This document shows, in pieces, positions 8,769-17,730 of a DNA stretch of 38,396 nt. The DNA lies in assembly GCA_007692755.1 (NCBI GenBank), contig REBL01000150.1, forward strand, positions 1-38,396. The letters run 5' to 3'. A model generated the notes under the pieces. It was given only the letters and a program-made list of their open reading frames with translations. It ran no database searches and was not told the origin of the DNA. The position numbers and the translations under genes are program-made. Positions within the stretch are counted from its first letter, which is position 1, and every line of letters begins with the position of its first letter. The DNA is from Nodularia sp. (in: cyanobacteria) (GTDB lineage Bacteria > Cyanobacteriota > Cyanobacteriia > Cyanobacteriales > Nostocaceae).

Positions 8769-9830
8769 ATGACTACTCTCACACCATCACAAACGAACAC
8801 GATTCCAGAGATTCCTAAAAGAGGAATGCCGGTTACTCTAATAACTGGGTTTTTAGGAAGTGGTAAAACCACTCTTCTCAATCAAATACTCAAAAACAAA
8901 GAAAATTTAAAGGTTGCTGTTCTAGTTAATGAGTTTGGCGATATTAATATAGATAGCCAATTGCTGGTTTCTGTAGACCAAGACATGATGGAACTCAGTA
9001 ACGGTTGCATTTGCTGTACTATCAATGATGGCTTGGTTGATGCTGTCTATCGCATATTAGAAAGAGAAGACCGCATTGATTATCTCGTAATTGAAACTAC
9101 AGGTGTGGCTGACCCATTACCAATTATTCTCACCTTTCTAGGCACAGAACTCAGAGATTTAACTAATCTCGATTCTATTATTACTTTGGTAGATGTAGAA
9201 GCTTTTGATGCGGAACATTTTCAGAGTGAATCGGCTTTAAAACAGATCACTTATGGAGATATAATTCTCCTGAATAAAGTTGACCTTGCTACTCCAGAAA
9301 AAATCAAAGAAGTGGAAACTTACATCCAAGGAGTGAAAGTGGGGGCGAAAATTCTGCCCACCCAATATGGAGAAGTGCCTTTACCATTGATTTTGGACAC
9401 ACAGCTAACACCCCAGCAAGAGTATATCTCTATTGCCGAGGCGGATGCCCAGAAAGAGCATGAACACCATCATGAACATGAACATGAACATCATGATCAT
9501 GAACACCATCACCATGAACACCATCACCATCACTCAGACCATTTAGATAATGATGGCTTTATCTCCATCTCTTTCCAAAGCGATCGCCCTTTTGATGTTC
9601 ACAAGTTTGAAGCCTTCCTCACCGAAGAAATGCCAACCGGAGTATTTCGTGCCAAAGGCATACTTTGGTTTAATGACAGTGATCTGCGTCATATCTTCCA
9701 ACTTAGTGGACCACGCTATAATTTACACGCCGACGATTGGTGTTCTCAACCAAAAAATCAGCTAGTTTTTATTGGCAGAAACTTAAAAACCAGTGAAATT
9801 CACACTCATTTGCATAAATGTTTGGTATGA
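8769..9830 (+). CDS. COG0523 (CobW/ZNG1-like) GTPase, putative zinc metallochaperone
   Basis: A G3E-family GTPase of 353 aa from the ATG at 8769, which has AGGA 6 nt upstream; the open frame reaches back to TTG 8730 but that start is less likely. Walker A is GFLGSGKTT (27-35), the metal-binding CxCC is C80-I-C82-C83 in ELSNGCICC, the ETTG block is at 109-112 and the base-specificity motif NKVD at 169-172. A tract at 231-258 has 19 His among 28 residues and ends before a CobW C-terminal domain (about 263-345); the tail carries HTHLHKC. Members with CxCC and His tracts are known or proposed to deliver zinc to client enzymes when zinc is scarce. Flanking zinc enzymes (thrS, folE, hisI, cysS) are candidate clients by inference. 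Confidence 0.93.
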   Translation: MTTLTPSQTNTIPEIPKRGMPVTLITGFLGSGKTTLLNQILKNKENLKVAVLVNEFGDINIDSQLLVSVDQDMMELSNGCICCTINDGLVDAVYRILEREDRIDYLVIETTGVADPLPIILTFLGTELRDLTNLDSIITLVDVEAFDAEHFQSESALKQITYGDIILLNKVDLATPEKIKEVETYIQGVKVGAKILPTQYGEVPLPLILDTQLTPQQEYISIAEADAQKEHEHHHEHEHEHHDHEHHHHEHHHHHSDHLDNDGFISISFQSDRPFDVHKFEAFLTEEMPTGVFRAKGILWFNDSDLRHIFQLSGPRYNLHADDWCSQPKNQLVFIGRNLKTSEIHTHLHKCLV

Positions 9831-9862
9831 TGAGGACGTGTAAAGTTATGTTACACTCATTC

Positions 9863-9917
9863 ATTAGTCAGAGGTAGTTAGAGGTGAATAGCAACCTAAA
9901 TCTAACAACTGACTAAT
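9863..9917 (+). other. Stem-loop between the COG0523 gene and folE
   Basis: Nested complementary segments: ATTAGTCAG (9863-9871) with CTGACTAAT (9909-9917), GTTAGA (9877-9882) with TCTAAC (9901-9906), and AGGT (9882-9885) with ACCT (9894-9897), the last sharing base 9882 with the middle arm. There is no T-run. It could be an mRNA-processing or stabilising structure, or a decayed mobile repeat. Confidence 0.5.
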
Positions 9918-9947
9918 TCATCAAAACATTCCTACAAAACTCAAAAA

Positions 9948-10598
9948 ATGACTTTATCGATTCGTCCCGATCTAACTTCTGCCGATCAGGTACTATCGTC
10001 TTTATCTGCTCAAAAGCAGCCAAAAGTAACAGAAGCAGAAATGATGCAGGCTGTGCGGACTTTGTTGATTGGATTAGGAGAAGATCCAGACCGCGAAGGA
10101 CTCAAAGACACTCCCAAAAGGGTGATGAAAGCCTTGCAGTTTCTCACAAAGGGATACACTGATTCTTTGGATGAACTGTTAAACGGAGCAGTTTTCACAG
10201 AAGATGCCAATGAAATGGTGTTGGTTCGGGACATCGATATTTTCAGTTCCTGTGAGCATCATATCCTGCCAATTATTGGCCGCGCTCATGTTGCCTACAT
10301 TCCTAACGGTAAAGTCATAGGTTTATCTAAAATCGCCCGCATTTGTGAAATGTATGGACGACGTTTACAAGTACAAGAACGTCTCACCACCCAAATTGCT
10401 GACGCATTGCAAAACTTACTCAAACCCCAAGGTGTCGCAGTAGTTGTGGAAGCCACCCATATGTGTATGGTCATGCGCGGTGTGCAGAAGCCCGGTTCTT
10501 GGACTCTTAGTAGTGCCATGCGTGGAGTTTTTGCCGAAGATTCCAAAACTCGCGACGAATTTATGAATTTGATCCGCCACAATGCTAACTTTCATTAA
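9948..10598 (+). CDS. folE: GTP cyclohydrolase I
   Basis: Converts GTP to 7,8-dihydroneopterin triphosphate, the first step of folate/pterin synthesis, as a cytoplasmic homodecamer. The 216-aa length is standard. Zinc ligands and catalytic His are seen: C102 and H105 in SCEHH with H104 between, then H171 and C173 in [28 protein letters not shown] (about 125-147) is the family core, split by the helix turn. It is therefore the zinc-dependent FolE1 type, not the zinc-independent FolE2. It follows the COG0523 gene by 117 bp on the same strand. An extra folE copy under zinc control would fit this context; whether another copy exists cannot be judged here. Confidence 0.97.
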   Translation: MTLSIRPDLTSADQVLSSLSAQKQPKVTEAEMMQAVRTLLIGLGEDPDREGLKDTPKRVMKALQFLTKGYTDSLDELLNGAVFTEDANEMVLVRDIDIFSSCEHHILPIIGRAHVAYIPNGKVIGLSKIARICEMYGRRLQVQERLTTQIADALQNLLKPQGVAVVVEATHMCMVMRGVQKPGSWTLSSAMRGVFAEDSKTRDEFMNLIRHNANFH

Positions 10599-10609
10599 AT
10601 CGTTGTCAT

Positions 10610-10634
10610 AGAGCTAAATCTATTTAGCTCTTGA
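10610..10634 (+). terminator. Hairpin downstream of folE
   Basis: Stem AGAGCTAAA/TTTAGCTCT (9 bp, 10610-10618 with 10623-10631) and a TCTA loop, 12 bp after the folE stop. The following sequence (TGATTT) is only weakly T-rich, so termination may be partial and transcription could continue to hisI. Confidence 0.5.
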
Positions 10635-10797
10635 TTTAGGTGTAGAGATGGGAAAATTCTTGTCTCTACTTTAAGAAATAAACTAGAAATTAAAAAATAA
10701 TTATAAGTAACAAAATATACGAGCAATTATTCGGTTGTATGAGGATTAACTAAATTGAACAAAAGCACTAATGTTAAAATTAAGGTAGAAGCAAATT

Positions 10798-11133
10798 GTG
10801 ATAATTTCAGAATTACAGTTTAATAATCAAGGCTTAATTCCAGCGATCGCGCAAGACTACAAAGATGGCACAGTGTTAATGATGGCATGGATGAACCAGC
10901 AATCCATCGCCCAAACCCTAGCCACGGGTGAAGCCCATTACTGGAGTCGTTCCCGTTCCGAATTGTGGCACAAAGGCGCAACATCCGGACACATTCAAAA
11001 AGTCAAAGAATTATTTTACGACTGCGACGGCGACACCATTCTGATTAAAGTTGAGCAAATCGGCGACATCGCTTGTCATACTGGTGCAAGAAGCTGTTTT
11101 TTCAACTCCGTCCAAATGACAGATAACTGTTAA
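10798..11133 (+). CDS. hisI: Phosphoribosyl-AMP cyclohydrolase, monofunctional
   Basis: Opens the purine ring of phosphoribosyl-AMP in histidine synthesis. The protein is 111 aa and contains only the HisI domain; the HisE (PRA-PH) domain of the bifunctional HisIE protein is missing. Zinc ligands are C76 (YDCDGD), C93 and C100 (ACHTGARSC), with the usual spacing. The metal/substrate motifs [12 protein letters not shown] and GHIQ are intact. The start is GTG at 10798. Stand-alone HisI copies are among the zinc-enzyme paralogues often found beside Zur-controlled COG0523 genes, and this one sits between folE and cysS. Confidence 0.95.
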   Translation: MIISELQFNNQGLIPAIAQDYKDGTVLMMAWMNQQSIAQTLATGEAHYWSRSRSELWHKGATSGHIQKVKELFYDCDGDTILIKVEQIGDIACHTGARSCFFNSVQMTDNC

Positions 11134-11171
11134 CTAAGGTGGTTTTATGACTTTGAAAAAATCAAATATTC

Positions 11172-11244
11172 GTAGGTTGGGTTGACGTAAGGAAACCCAA
11201 CATCATTGGTCGCGTTGGGTTGCGCTGCGCTTAACCCAACCTAC
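11172..11244. repeat. MITE-like element with GTAGGTTGGGTT termini
   Basis: Perfect 12-bp terminal inverted repeats GTAGGTTGGGTT (11172-11183) and AACCCAACCTAC (11233-11244) enclose 49 bp with further internal CCCAAC/GTTGGG pairs. No open frame. The type is a small non-autonomous element or hairpin repeat, common in cyanobacterial spacers. It lies between hisI and cysS. Confidence 0.75.
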
Positions 11245-11288
11245 ACTTGGAATCAATCCAAAATCCAAAATCTAAAATCCAAAATTGT

Positions 11289-12734
<1,446 letters not shown>

Positions 12735-12805
12735 TGGACATTTACTTGAATCGTAAGATTTAATCGGGTAATGTGAGCAGTCAGGATTGTTTTACAAGGA
12801 AACTC

Positions 12806-13159
12806 ATGCATAAAAAAACTATACTTAGTTTGCTTTCGACTCCTATGCTAGTTAGTTCTATTCTGGCTATGGGAGTCATGGCAAATCAAGCACAGGCGGC
12901 CGAACCAGAAGCAAACGCAGATAAACTAACCTGTGTACAAAATGAACATATATGGAAACCAGTGTGTGCTAGAGCTTCGGTATTAGCTCAAATTCCTGAA
13001 TATGAACCTGAAATCGAGTTTTCTGGTGAAAATGAAGATACCTTGCTAGCCTTTAACATTCAAGAAAGTGATATGGCCGTTGAATTATTTAACTGTGACT
13101 GTCCACAGTGTATAAATTCCTTGCGTCAGATGCGCGGTGTAGCACCTTTAGTTTATTAG
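12806..13159 (+). CDS. Small exported Cys-rich protein, function unknown
   Basis: A 117-aa protein from the ATG at 12806, preceded by AAGGA at 12796-12800; an upstream in-frame GTG (12773) is less likely. Residues 1-31 look like a Sec signal peptide: Lys-Lys, then a hydrophobic stretch, ending in ANQAQA before AEPE. The mature part has five Cys, including a CDCPQC cluster (C-x-C-x2-C) followed by INSLRQ. I do not recognise a characterised family. The position, 71 bp after cysS on the same strand, and the Cys cluster would fit a periplasmic metal- or redox-related role, but that is a guess. Confidence 0.75.
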   Translation: MHKKTILSLLSTPMLVSSILAMGVMANQAQAAEPEANADKLTCVQNEHIWKPVCARASVLAQIPEYEPEIEFSGENEDTLLAFNIQESDMAVELFNCDCPQCINSLRQMRGVAPLVY

Positions 13160-13271
13160 GCTTTCTTAATCAGGCAACTTTTTTCTGATTACGTGGAAAT
13201 CTGGTTTTTGACCTCACCTCCTTTGAGGCTTGTGTGAAATTGTCGGAGTTGCTGAAAGCAAGTATGAATTT

Positions 13272-13298
13272 AAGAGACGTTCTGTGGAACGTCTCTAC
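13272..13298. repeat. AGAGACGTTC palindromic repeat
   Basis: AGAGACGTTC, a TGTG centre, then GAACGTCTCT. A perfect version of the same palindrome is at 22630-22657. Confidence 0.75.
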
Positions 13299-13354
13299 AA
13301 GGGTTCTAGGAAACGCACATTTAATTTTTACCAGATGTCTTTGGTTTGAATCTG

Positions 13355-13434
13355 GTAGGGTGCGTTATGCACTAAATTATTAACGCATCGAGGATTTAAG
13401 ATGGTGCGTTGCGCTAGGCGACAACACACCCTAC
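13355..13434 (+). repeat. 80-bp MITE-like element, copy A
   Basis: Ends are GTAGGGTG and CACCCTAC. The reverse complement of 36867-36946 matches it over nearly the whole 80 bp, including the shared stretch ATGGTGCGTTGCGCTA and the end GACAACACACCCTAC. So two inverted copies of one family lie in this window. There is no coding capacity. Confidence 0.8.
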
Positions 13435-13462
13435 AAAAAAGGATTTACAGTAAATTTCATCA

Positions 13463-13513
13463 CTTGTGTGTACACCGTGGTTCCTTACCAAAGAGAGGGG
13501 TTGGGGGTGAGGC
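13463..13513. repeat. Dispersed spacer repeats
   Basis: ACTTGTGTGTACACCGTGG is one copy of an 18-19 bp motif also found at 22520-22539, 36817-36836 and 36966-36984. It is followed by the GAGAGGGGTTGGGGGTGAGG repeat, also present near 3850-3871. The whole 13160-13537 spacer consists largely of such repeats. Confidence 0.6.
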
Positions 13514-13537
13514 TTTGTACTTGATGAAACAGCCCTG

Positions 13538-14095
13538 CTAAGAATAGGAATAACTACCAGCCCAAGTCACCCATTTATGAGATATTCCTATATGCAATAT
13601 TCCTCCAGTTTTCTCTGGCTCAATGATGATTGCTCCTGTTAAGTCTGCGCCACTGAGTTCGGCTTCATTGATATTACAACCAATTAAATTGGCCTTTCTG
13701 AGATTAGCGTTTCTTAAATTAGCCCCGCTCATTTCCGCCTCACTCAGGTTTGCAACTACCAAGTTGGCAATTTCTAAATTTGCACTCCGCAAATCTGCAC
13801 GGCTTAAATTTGTCTCCTCTAAATTGACCCGAATCAGGTCAGCACCAATTAAATTGACTTCACTCAAGTTTGCACCGTTCAAGTTTGCACCACTCAGGTC
13901 AGCATCAGTCAAATTTGCCCGACTAAAGTTACATCCACTTAAATTAGCTTGGCTGAGATTAGCACCACTCAAATCAGCTTCAGTAAAGTTAGCACCACTC
14001 AAGTCAGTAGCACAAAGATTTATTTGATGTAAATTGGCTCGATTAAATGTGCGTTCTCCTGCTGCATAAAGATTCAGGATTTTGTGAGCATCCAT
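13538..14095 (-). CDS. Pentapeptide-repeat protein
   Basis: A 185-aa protein from the ATG at 14095, which has GAGGTGA 5 nt upstream; an in-frame TTG five codons earlier is open but unlikely. After a short N-terminal helix (MDAHKILNLYAAGERTF) it consists of about 27 tandem A(D/N)LXX pentapeptides such as ANLSG, ADLSG and ANLRN up to about residue 155, predicting a right-handed quadrilateral beta-helix. The last 30 residues are non-repetitive. There is no signal peptide or membrane segment, so it is probably cytoplasmic. The family is very common in cyanobacteria and mostly of unknown role; no partner is suggested by its neighbours. Confidence 0.93.
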   Translation of the reverse strand: MDAHKILNLYAAGERTFNRANLHQINLCATDLSGANFTEADLSGANLSQANLSGCNFSRANLTDADLSGANLNGANLSEVNLIGADLIRVNLEETNLSRADLRSANLEIANLVVANLSEAEMSGANLRNANLRKANLIGCNINEAELSGADLTGAIIIEPEKTGGILHIGISHKWVTWAGSYSYS

Positions 14096-14271
14096 ATTGT
14101 CACCTCGCAATGTCTACAGGTCAGCAAGTTGAGTTATCAGTTGCACTCTACTCACACCACACCAAAGACAATTTTGTTGAGTTACCAGCAACCGGAATTT
14201 TGATAAAACTTGTTACTCTATTGTGCTATAATTTCAAGCTATTTAAAAAATACTTCATAGAAATATACTAA

Positions 14272-14856
14272 ATGACTGATTTCAAATCCACCCTATCTCA
14301 AGCAGTGGCTGCATATCGCGGAGAAGGGGGCGCACGTCCTACTGCCCAAACACTTGTAAATGCGTTATTACAAGCAGAAAAAGCTGCTAAACAAGAACGG
14401 CTAACTTATCCCTTTGAGTCGCTGCTGGGTAAATGGCAACTTTGCTTTGCTACTGGGACTAAAAAAGCTCGCCAACGAGGTGGAATTATTTTAGGGAAGG
14501 GTTTGTATGTGCCGAAATTTGTCGCCGTCCAGATTTCTTTTAGTTCACAGCCAGATTCCACGAAGGGGGAAATTGCTAATCAGGTACAGTTAGGCGCGGT
14601 GTTGTTACAGCTGACTGGACCAGCCAAATATTTAGGTAAGAAGAATTTATTGGCCTTTGACTTTAATTATCTGCATTTTAGCCTGTTCGGTCGTATAGTC
14701 TACAACAAGCTGATTCGCTCTGGTCAGGCTCAAACTGAGGATTTCTATGAGCAGCCTATAGCTAAATTACCTTTTTTTGCTTTCTTTTTAGTGACACCAG
14801 ATTTTATTGCGGCTCGTGGTCGGGGAGGTGGGTTAGCTCTCTGGATTGGTCATTAG
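14272..14856 (+). CDS. Conserved cyanobacterial protein, possibly fibrillin/PAP-like
   Basis: A 194-aa soluble-looking protein. The block LLGKWQLCFATGTKKARQRGG (about 51-70, split here by GTK) and the later beta-rich segments resemble the plastid-lipid-associated (fibrillin) lipocalin-like fold, which binds lipids at thylakoids. This is resemblance only. The start ATG is supported by the loss of the open frame just upstream. The stop codon and last three codons (GGTCATTAG) lie inside a tandem GTCATTA repeat, so the original C-terminus may have been replaced when the repeat grew. Confidence 0.7.
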   Translation: MTDFKSTLSQAVAAYRGEGGARPTAQTLVNALLQAEKAAKQERLTYPFESLLGKWQLCFATGTKKARQRGGIILGKGLYVPKFVAVQISFSSQPDSTKGEIANQVQLGAVLLQLTGPAKYLGKKNLLAFDFNYLHFSLFGRIVYNKLIRSGQAQTEDFYEQPIAKLPFFAFFLVTPDFIAARGRGGGLALWIGH

Positions 14857-14897
14857 TCATTGGTCATTAGTCATTGGTCATTAGTCATTGGTCATTG
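14847..14897. repeat. GTCATTA/GTCATTG tandem repeat
   Basis: Alternating GTCATTA and GTCATTG heptamers (seven units), starting inside the 3' end of the preceding gene. This is a short tandemly repeated repetitive (STRR-type) sequence typical of heterocystous cyanobacteria. Confidence 0.85.
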
Positions 14898-14910
14898 GGA
14901 AGTTACCATC

Positions 14911-14992
14911 TGCTCCCCCCTGCTCCCTGCTCCCTGCTCCCTTGCCTCTTTCCCCCTGCTCCCTGCTCCCTGCTCCCTTGCCTCTTTCCCCC
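14911..14992. repeat. CCCTGCT tandem repeat
   Basis: Two near-identical blocks of about 36 bp, each made of CCCTGCT heptamers ending in CCCTTGCCTCTTTCC. Related CCCTGCA heptamers occur at 26398-26465 and CCCAGCA units near 20711-20745. STRR-type sequence; it makes up much of the 300-bp gap before the TPR gene. Confidence 0.85.
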
Positions 14993-15156
14993 CACTCTCC
15001 AGTCAAGTATCTATAGATATATTTTTTTATTAAAAATCTATTTACTTTTTATCTCTCAAGGTAGAATATAACAATTAACTTAAACTTGGGAATCCTCCAA
15101 AGGGTACATTCCCAAAGATCACTTGCCAATTCATCGCAGAGTTTAACCGGGGTCAG

Positions 15157-16179
15157 ATGACGCAAGCTTTTAATCAAGTCCATGAGTGGGAACAACGCCG
15201 AGACGAAGCTAGCCGCTACTACAAACAGGGGCAGTTTCAAGAATATCTCAATTTTGCTAGTGAAAATTTAGAGTTAGCCAGAGCCATTCCAGACCGAGCC
15301 AGAGAAGGGCATACATTAAATGATATTGGTTTAGCTTATCTGAGTTGTTGCCAACCTCTACAAGCATTAGAGTGTTTTCAGCAAGCTCGTTTGGTAGCTA
15401 CAGAAATTGGTAACAGACGAGCCGAAGCGATCGCACTGAGCAATCTCGGTTCTACTTACAGTCGTCTGGGGCGATTATCACGAGCGCTGGAGTATTTTGA
15501 TCAAGGATTAAAAATCTTTAGAGATTTGCAAGATATTCCCGGCGAAATTTCTACTCTCAATGATGTCGCACTAATTTATAGCAAGTTGGGTAAACCCAAG
15601 CGATCGCTGTTGCTACAATACCAAATTTTGGCGATGCGTCGCACACTAGGAGATTTTTCTGGTGAAGCCACTACCCTCAATGGTATTGGTTATGCTTACA
15701 GCACTTTAGGGCAGTATGAGCAAGCTTTAGAATTTTTGCAAGCAGCGCTGCCAATTCAACGAGCTGTGAAGAATGTCATGGGCGAAGCTACTACCTTAAA
15801 TAATATTGCTTCTGTTTATGGTGATTTAGGCGAACCGAAAAAAGCACTGTTACTTTACTCTCAAGTTTTATTGACACGTCGGGCGATTAAGGATCGCGCT
15901 GGTGAAGGGACAACCCTACATAACATTGGTTTTACCTACCATCTGTTGGCGAATAACCGTCAGGCGATGAAATATTATGAGCAAGCGATCGCTATTTATC
16001 AAGAAATTGGTGATTGTCTGGGGGAAATTTCCACGCTGCTAAATATGGGTAATTTTTACGCTAAAACTAAACGCAAAAAGTTAGCGCTATCTTACTACCA
16101 CAATGCTCAAGATTTAGCGAAAGCCATCGAATCTCAGCAACTTTTGCAAAAGGTTCAGCAGTGCATGGATGGGCTTTAA
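15157..16179 (+). CDS. Tetratricopeptide-repeat protein
   Basis: A 340-aa soluble protein made almost wholly of TPR units of about 40 residues, from about residue 15 to 335. The repeated pattern is a short helix, A-Lx-x-G-x-x-Y-x-x-L-G, then A-L-x-x-x-x-x-A, with GEATTLN/GEISTLN linkers. This subtype (TPR_12-like, as in LGN/Rapsyn-type proteins) forms protein-binding superhelices. No other domain, signal peptide or membrane segment is seen. ATG 15157 follows GGGGTCAG, a plausible ribosome site. Partners are unknown; neighbours are not informative. Confidence 0.9.
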   Translation: MTQAFNQVHEWEQRRDEASRYYKQGQFQEYLNFASENLELARAIPDRAREGHTLNDIGLAYLSCCQPLQALECFQQARLVATEIGNRRAEAIALSNLGSTYSRLGRLSRALEYFDQGLKIFRDLQDIPGEISTLNDVALIYSKLGKPKRSLLLQYQILAMRRTLGDFSGEATTLNGIGYAYSTLGQYEQALEFLQAALPIQRAVKNVMGEATTLNNIASVYGDLGEPKKALLLYSQVLLTRRAIKDRAGEGTTLHNIGFTYHLLANNRQAMKYYEQAIAIYQEIGDCLGEISTLLNMGNFYAKTKRKKLALSYYHNAQDLAKAIESQQLLQKVQQCMDGL

Positions 16180-16231
16180 CAGTTATCAGTTATCAGTGAA
16201 CAGTTATCAGTCAAGAGGTTAATTGGCGTGA

Positions 16232-17215
16232 TCACTGTTCACAGTCTCGGTTGGGGGTGAGGTTCTGTAAAAGCGATCGCTCTATAACTTGACTGATCAA
16301 CTGATTACCTTGCAAGTTGAAGTGTATATGATCTTGATACAAGGCTTTTGCTTCTGGGTGTGCGTTGAGTAATGGTAAAAAGTCTATATACGTAATTTGC
16401 TGCGCTTGGGTAAAGTCAATCAGTCTTTGACGGGTTTTAATTTCGTAGTCACGGGGGCCTGGTTCACCAATTTCTCGTAATAAGGGAGTCATCAGCAGCA
16501 AAAGTTGGCTATTATTTTGACGAGTGAATGCTTGGATTTGCTGAATCGCCTCTAAATTAATTCCGACTATATCCCCCGCTTCTTTCTGCACGGCTTTCAT
16601 TTCCGGGATAGGCTTTGGTTTAATTATATACCGTTGCCATACTTCCACCAATGCTAGGGGAGGTTTTTGATCTGGGTAATTGCGATCGCGTCCCACTGGT
16701 AAAGAAGTCGGTGCAGTGCCAAATAAATCATCTGTATTAATTAATAACACTACTACTTCAGCCCTAAAGCTGCCAAATCGTTGTAAATAGGCTAACTCGT
16801 TTCTGGGACCCCAAGAATTAGCTGAAGCATTTAACACTTCTACATCCTGGTAATTACCAATATTTTCTTTTTTTAAAGAACGAGCGAGCAGATTGGATAT
16901 AGTATTATCCTGGTCTGTCCACCAGCCACCATTAGCAATAGAATCGCCAATAATTAGCACCCGTAAAGTAGAAGGAGCAGGTATATTTTCAATAGGCGCA
17001 CTTCGCATAGAATACTGATTAACTTCAATCCGATTACCAAAACGGCGAGTGCGTTGATTTGGGGCTAATAAATAACCAATGTGCGGGTCACCAATATAAA
17101 GCAGTGGATTCCCAAAACCAAACAGCGATCGCAATCCCACCTCAACCACCACACATAACCCCAAAACCGCCAAAATTATAATTAGTGCTAACTTCACCAG
17201 TAAACGCCCTCCCAT
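16232..17215 (-). CDS. Membrane-anchored SGNH/GDSL-type hydrolase
   Basis: A 327-aa protein with an N-terminal hydrophobic segment (about 8-27) that would anchor it or serve as an uncleaved signal. The hydrolase part has block I IIGDS with the nucleophile S92, block II around NASANSWGP with G136, block III N160 in LINTDD, and block V D295-H-I-H298. These support an active SGNH esterase/acyltransferase-like enzyme; the substrate (cell-envelope polysaccharide or lipid) cannot be told. It ends 52 bp from the convergent TPR gene. The spacer holds a CAGTTATCAGTTATCAGT repeat. Confidence 0.88.
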   Translation of the reverse strand: MGGRLLVKLALIIILAVLGLCVVVEVGLRSLFGFGNPLLYIGDPHIGYLLAPNQRTRRFGNRIEVNQYSMRSAPIENIPAPSTLRVLIIGDSIANGGWWTDQDNTISNLLARSLKKENIGNYQDVEVLNASANSWGPRNELAYLQRFGSFRAEVVVLLINTDDLFGTAPTSLPVGRDRNYPDQKPPLALVEVWQRYIIKPKPIPEMKAVQKEAGDIVGINLEAIQQIQAFTRQNNSQLLLLMTPLLREIGEPGPRDYEIKTRQRLIDFTQAQQITYIDFLPLLNAHPEAKALYQDHIHFNLQGNQLISQVIERSLLQNLTPNRDCEQ

Positions 17216-17250
17216 AAAACTTTTATCAAGCGGAGGTGCAAAAAACCTTT

Positions 17251-17289
17251 GCGAACCTTGGCGTTAACCTCCGCGAACCTTGGCGTTAA
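17251..17289. repeat. 17-bp direct repeat GCGAACCTTGGCGTTAA
   Basis: Two exact copies, at 17251-17267 and 17273-17289, with 5 bp between, in the divergent spacer between the SGNH hydrolase and the small membrane-protein gene. Confidence 0.8.
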
Positions 17290-17417
17290 AAACCAAAATT
17301 AAACATTGTTGCAAAGCTTAAACAAAATATTATCTGTAATTTAGCTTGAACAGCAAATATAAAGACTACAATCAAAACGGACAAATTAGCACTGTAACAA
17401 AGGAGGTTTACAAAGCT

Positions 17418-17558
17418 ATGTCCGATTTAAATCGCGGAATTATGAAATTTAAGGGTGCAGATTCCCCCAAAGTAGTGACCATCTCTACTGTGCTGCTATT
17501 GGGATCGATTGCTGCCTTGATTATTTGGGCATTGCAAGCAGCCTATGCGCTAAACTAA
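17418..17558 (+). CDS. 46-aa single-helix membrane protein
   Basis: Starts at ATG 17418 with a strong ribosome site, AGGAGGT at 17401-17407; the open frame reaches back to TTG 17346 but that start is not needed. A short polar N-terminus (SDLNRGIMKFKGADSPKV) is followed by one hydrophobic helix (about 20-43). Size and layout resemble small thylakoid proteins; the sequence reminds me of very small NDH-1 subunits such as NdhP, but I cannot confirm this. Coding status is well supported, function is not. Confidence 0.8.
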   Translation: MSDLNRGIMKFKGADSPKVVTISTVLLLGSIAALIIWALQAAYALN

Positions 17559-17576
17559 ATAATTGGCAACAGAAGA

Positions 17577-17616
17577 GGACACTTGCAACAACGGTTACCG
17601 CCGCAGTCAAGTGTCC
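17577..17616 (+). terminator. Stem-loop after the small membrane-protein gene
   Basis: Stem GGACACTTG/CAAGTGTCC (17577-17585 with 17608-17616) closes a 22-nt loop containing an inner CGGT/ACCG pair. There is no T-run, so it may stabilise the mRNA rather than terminate it. Confidence 0.45.
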
Positions 17617-17730
17617 ATCCAGCAAATTAAATCACAGCACCCTCACCAACATCAAAAAATTTCAGAAAAACTTGAGAATTTTAGATTTGAGGTTTTAGAT
17701 GGAAAATGAATCTAAAATCAAAAATCCACA

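Noticed and set aside
2646..10598. A folate operon linking folK and folE
   Set aside because: They are 7 kb apart with an opposite-strand gene and terminators in between; folE belongs with the zinc-related genes.
11247..11288. Longer N-terminus for CysRS
   Set aside because: The 14 codons come from an AATCCAAAAT repeat and precede the normal family start.
13623..14027. 134-codon plus-strand frame opposite the pentapeptide-repeat gene
   Set aside because: It mirrors the regular 5-residue repeat on the other strand; the minus-strand reading has the family consensus and a good ribosome site.
14047..14271. 74-codon plus-strand frame between the pentapeptide and fibrillin-like genes
   Set aside because: Starts antisense to the pentapeptide gene, has no ribosome site, and its composition looks non-coding.
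14911..14992. Repeated blocks considered as a CRISPR array
   Set aside because: Units are 7-bp heptamers in blocks with no unique spacers and no cas genes nearby.
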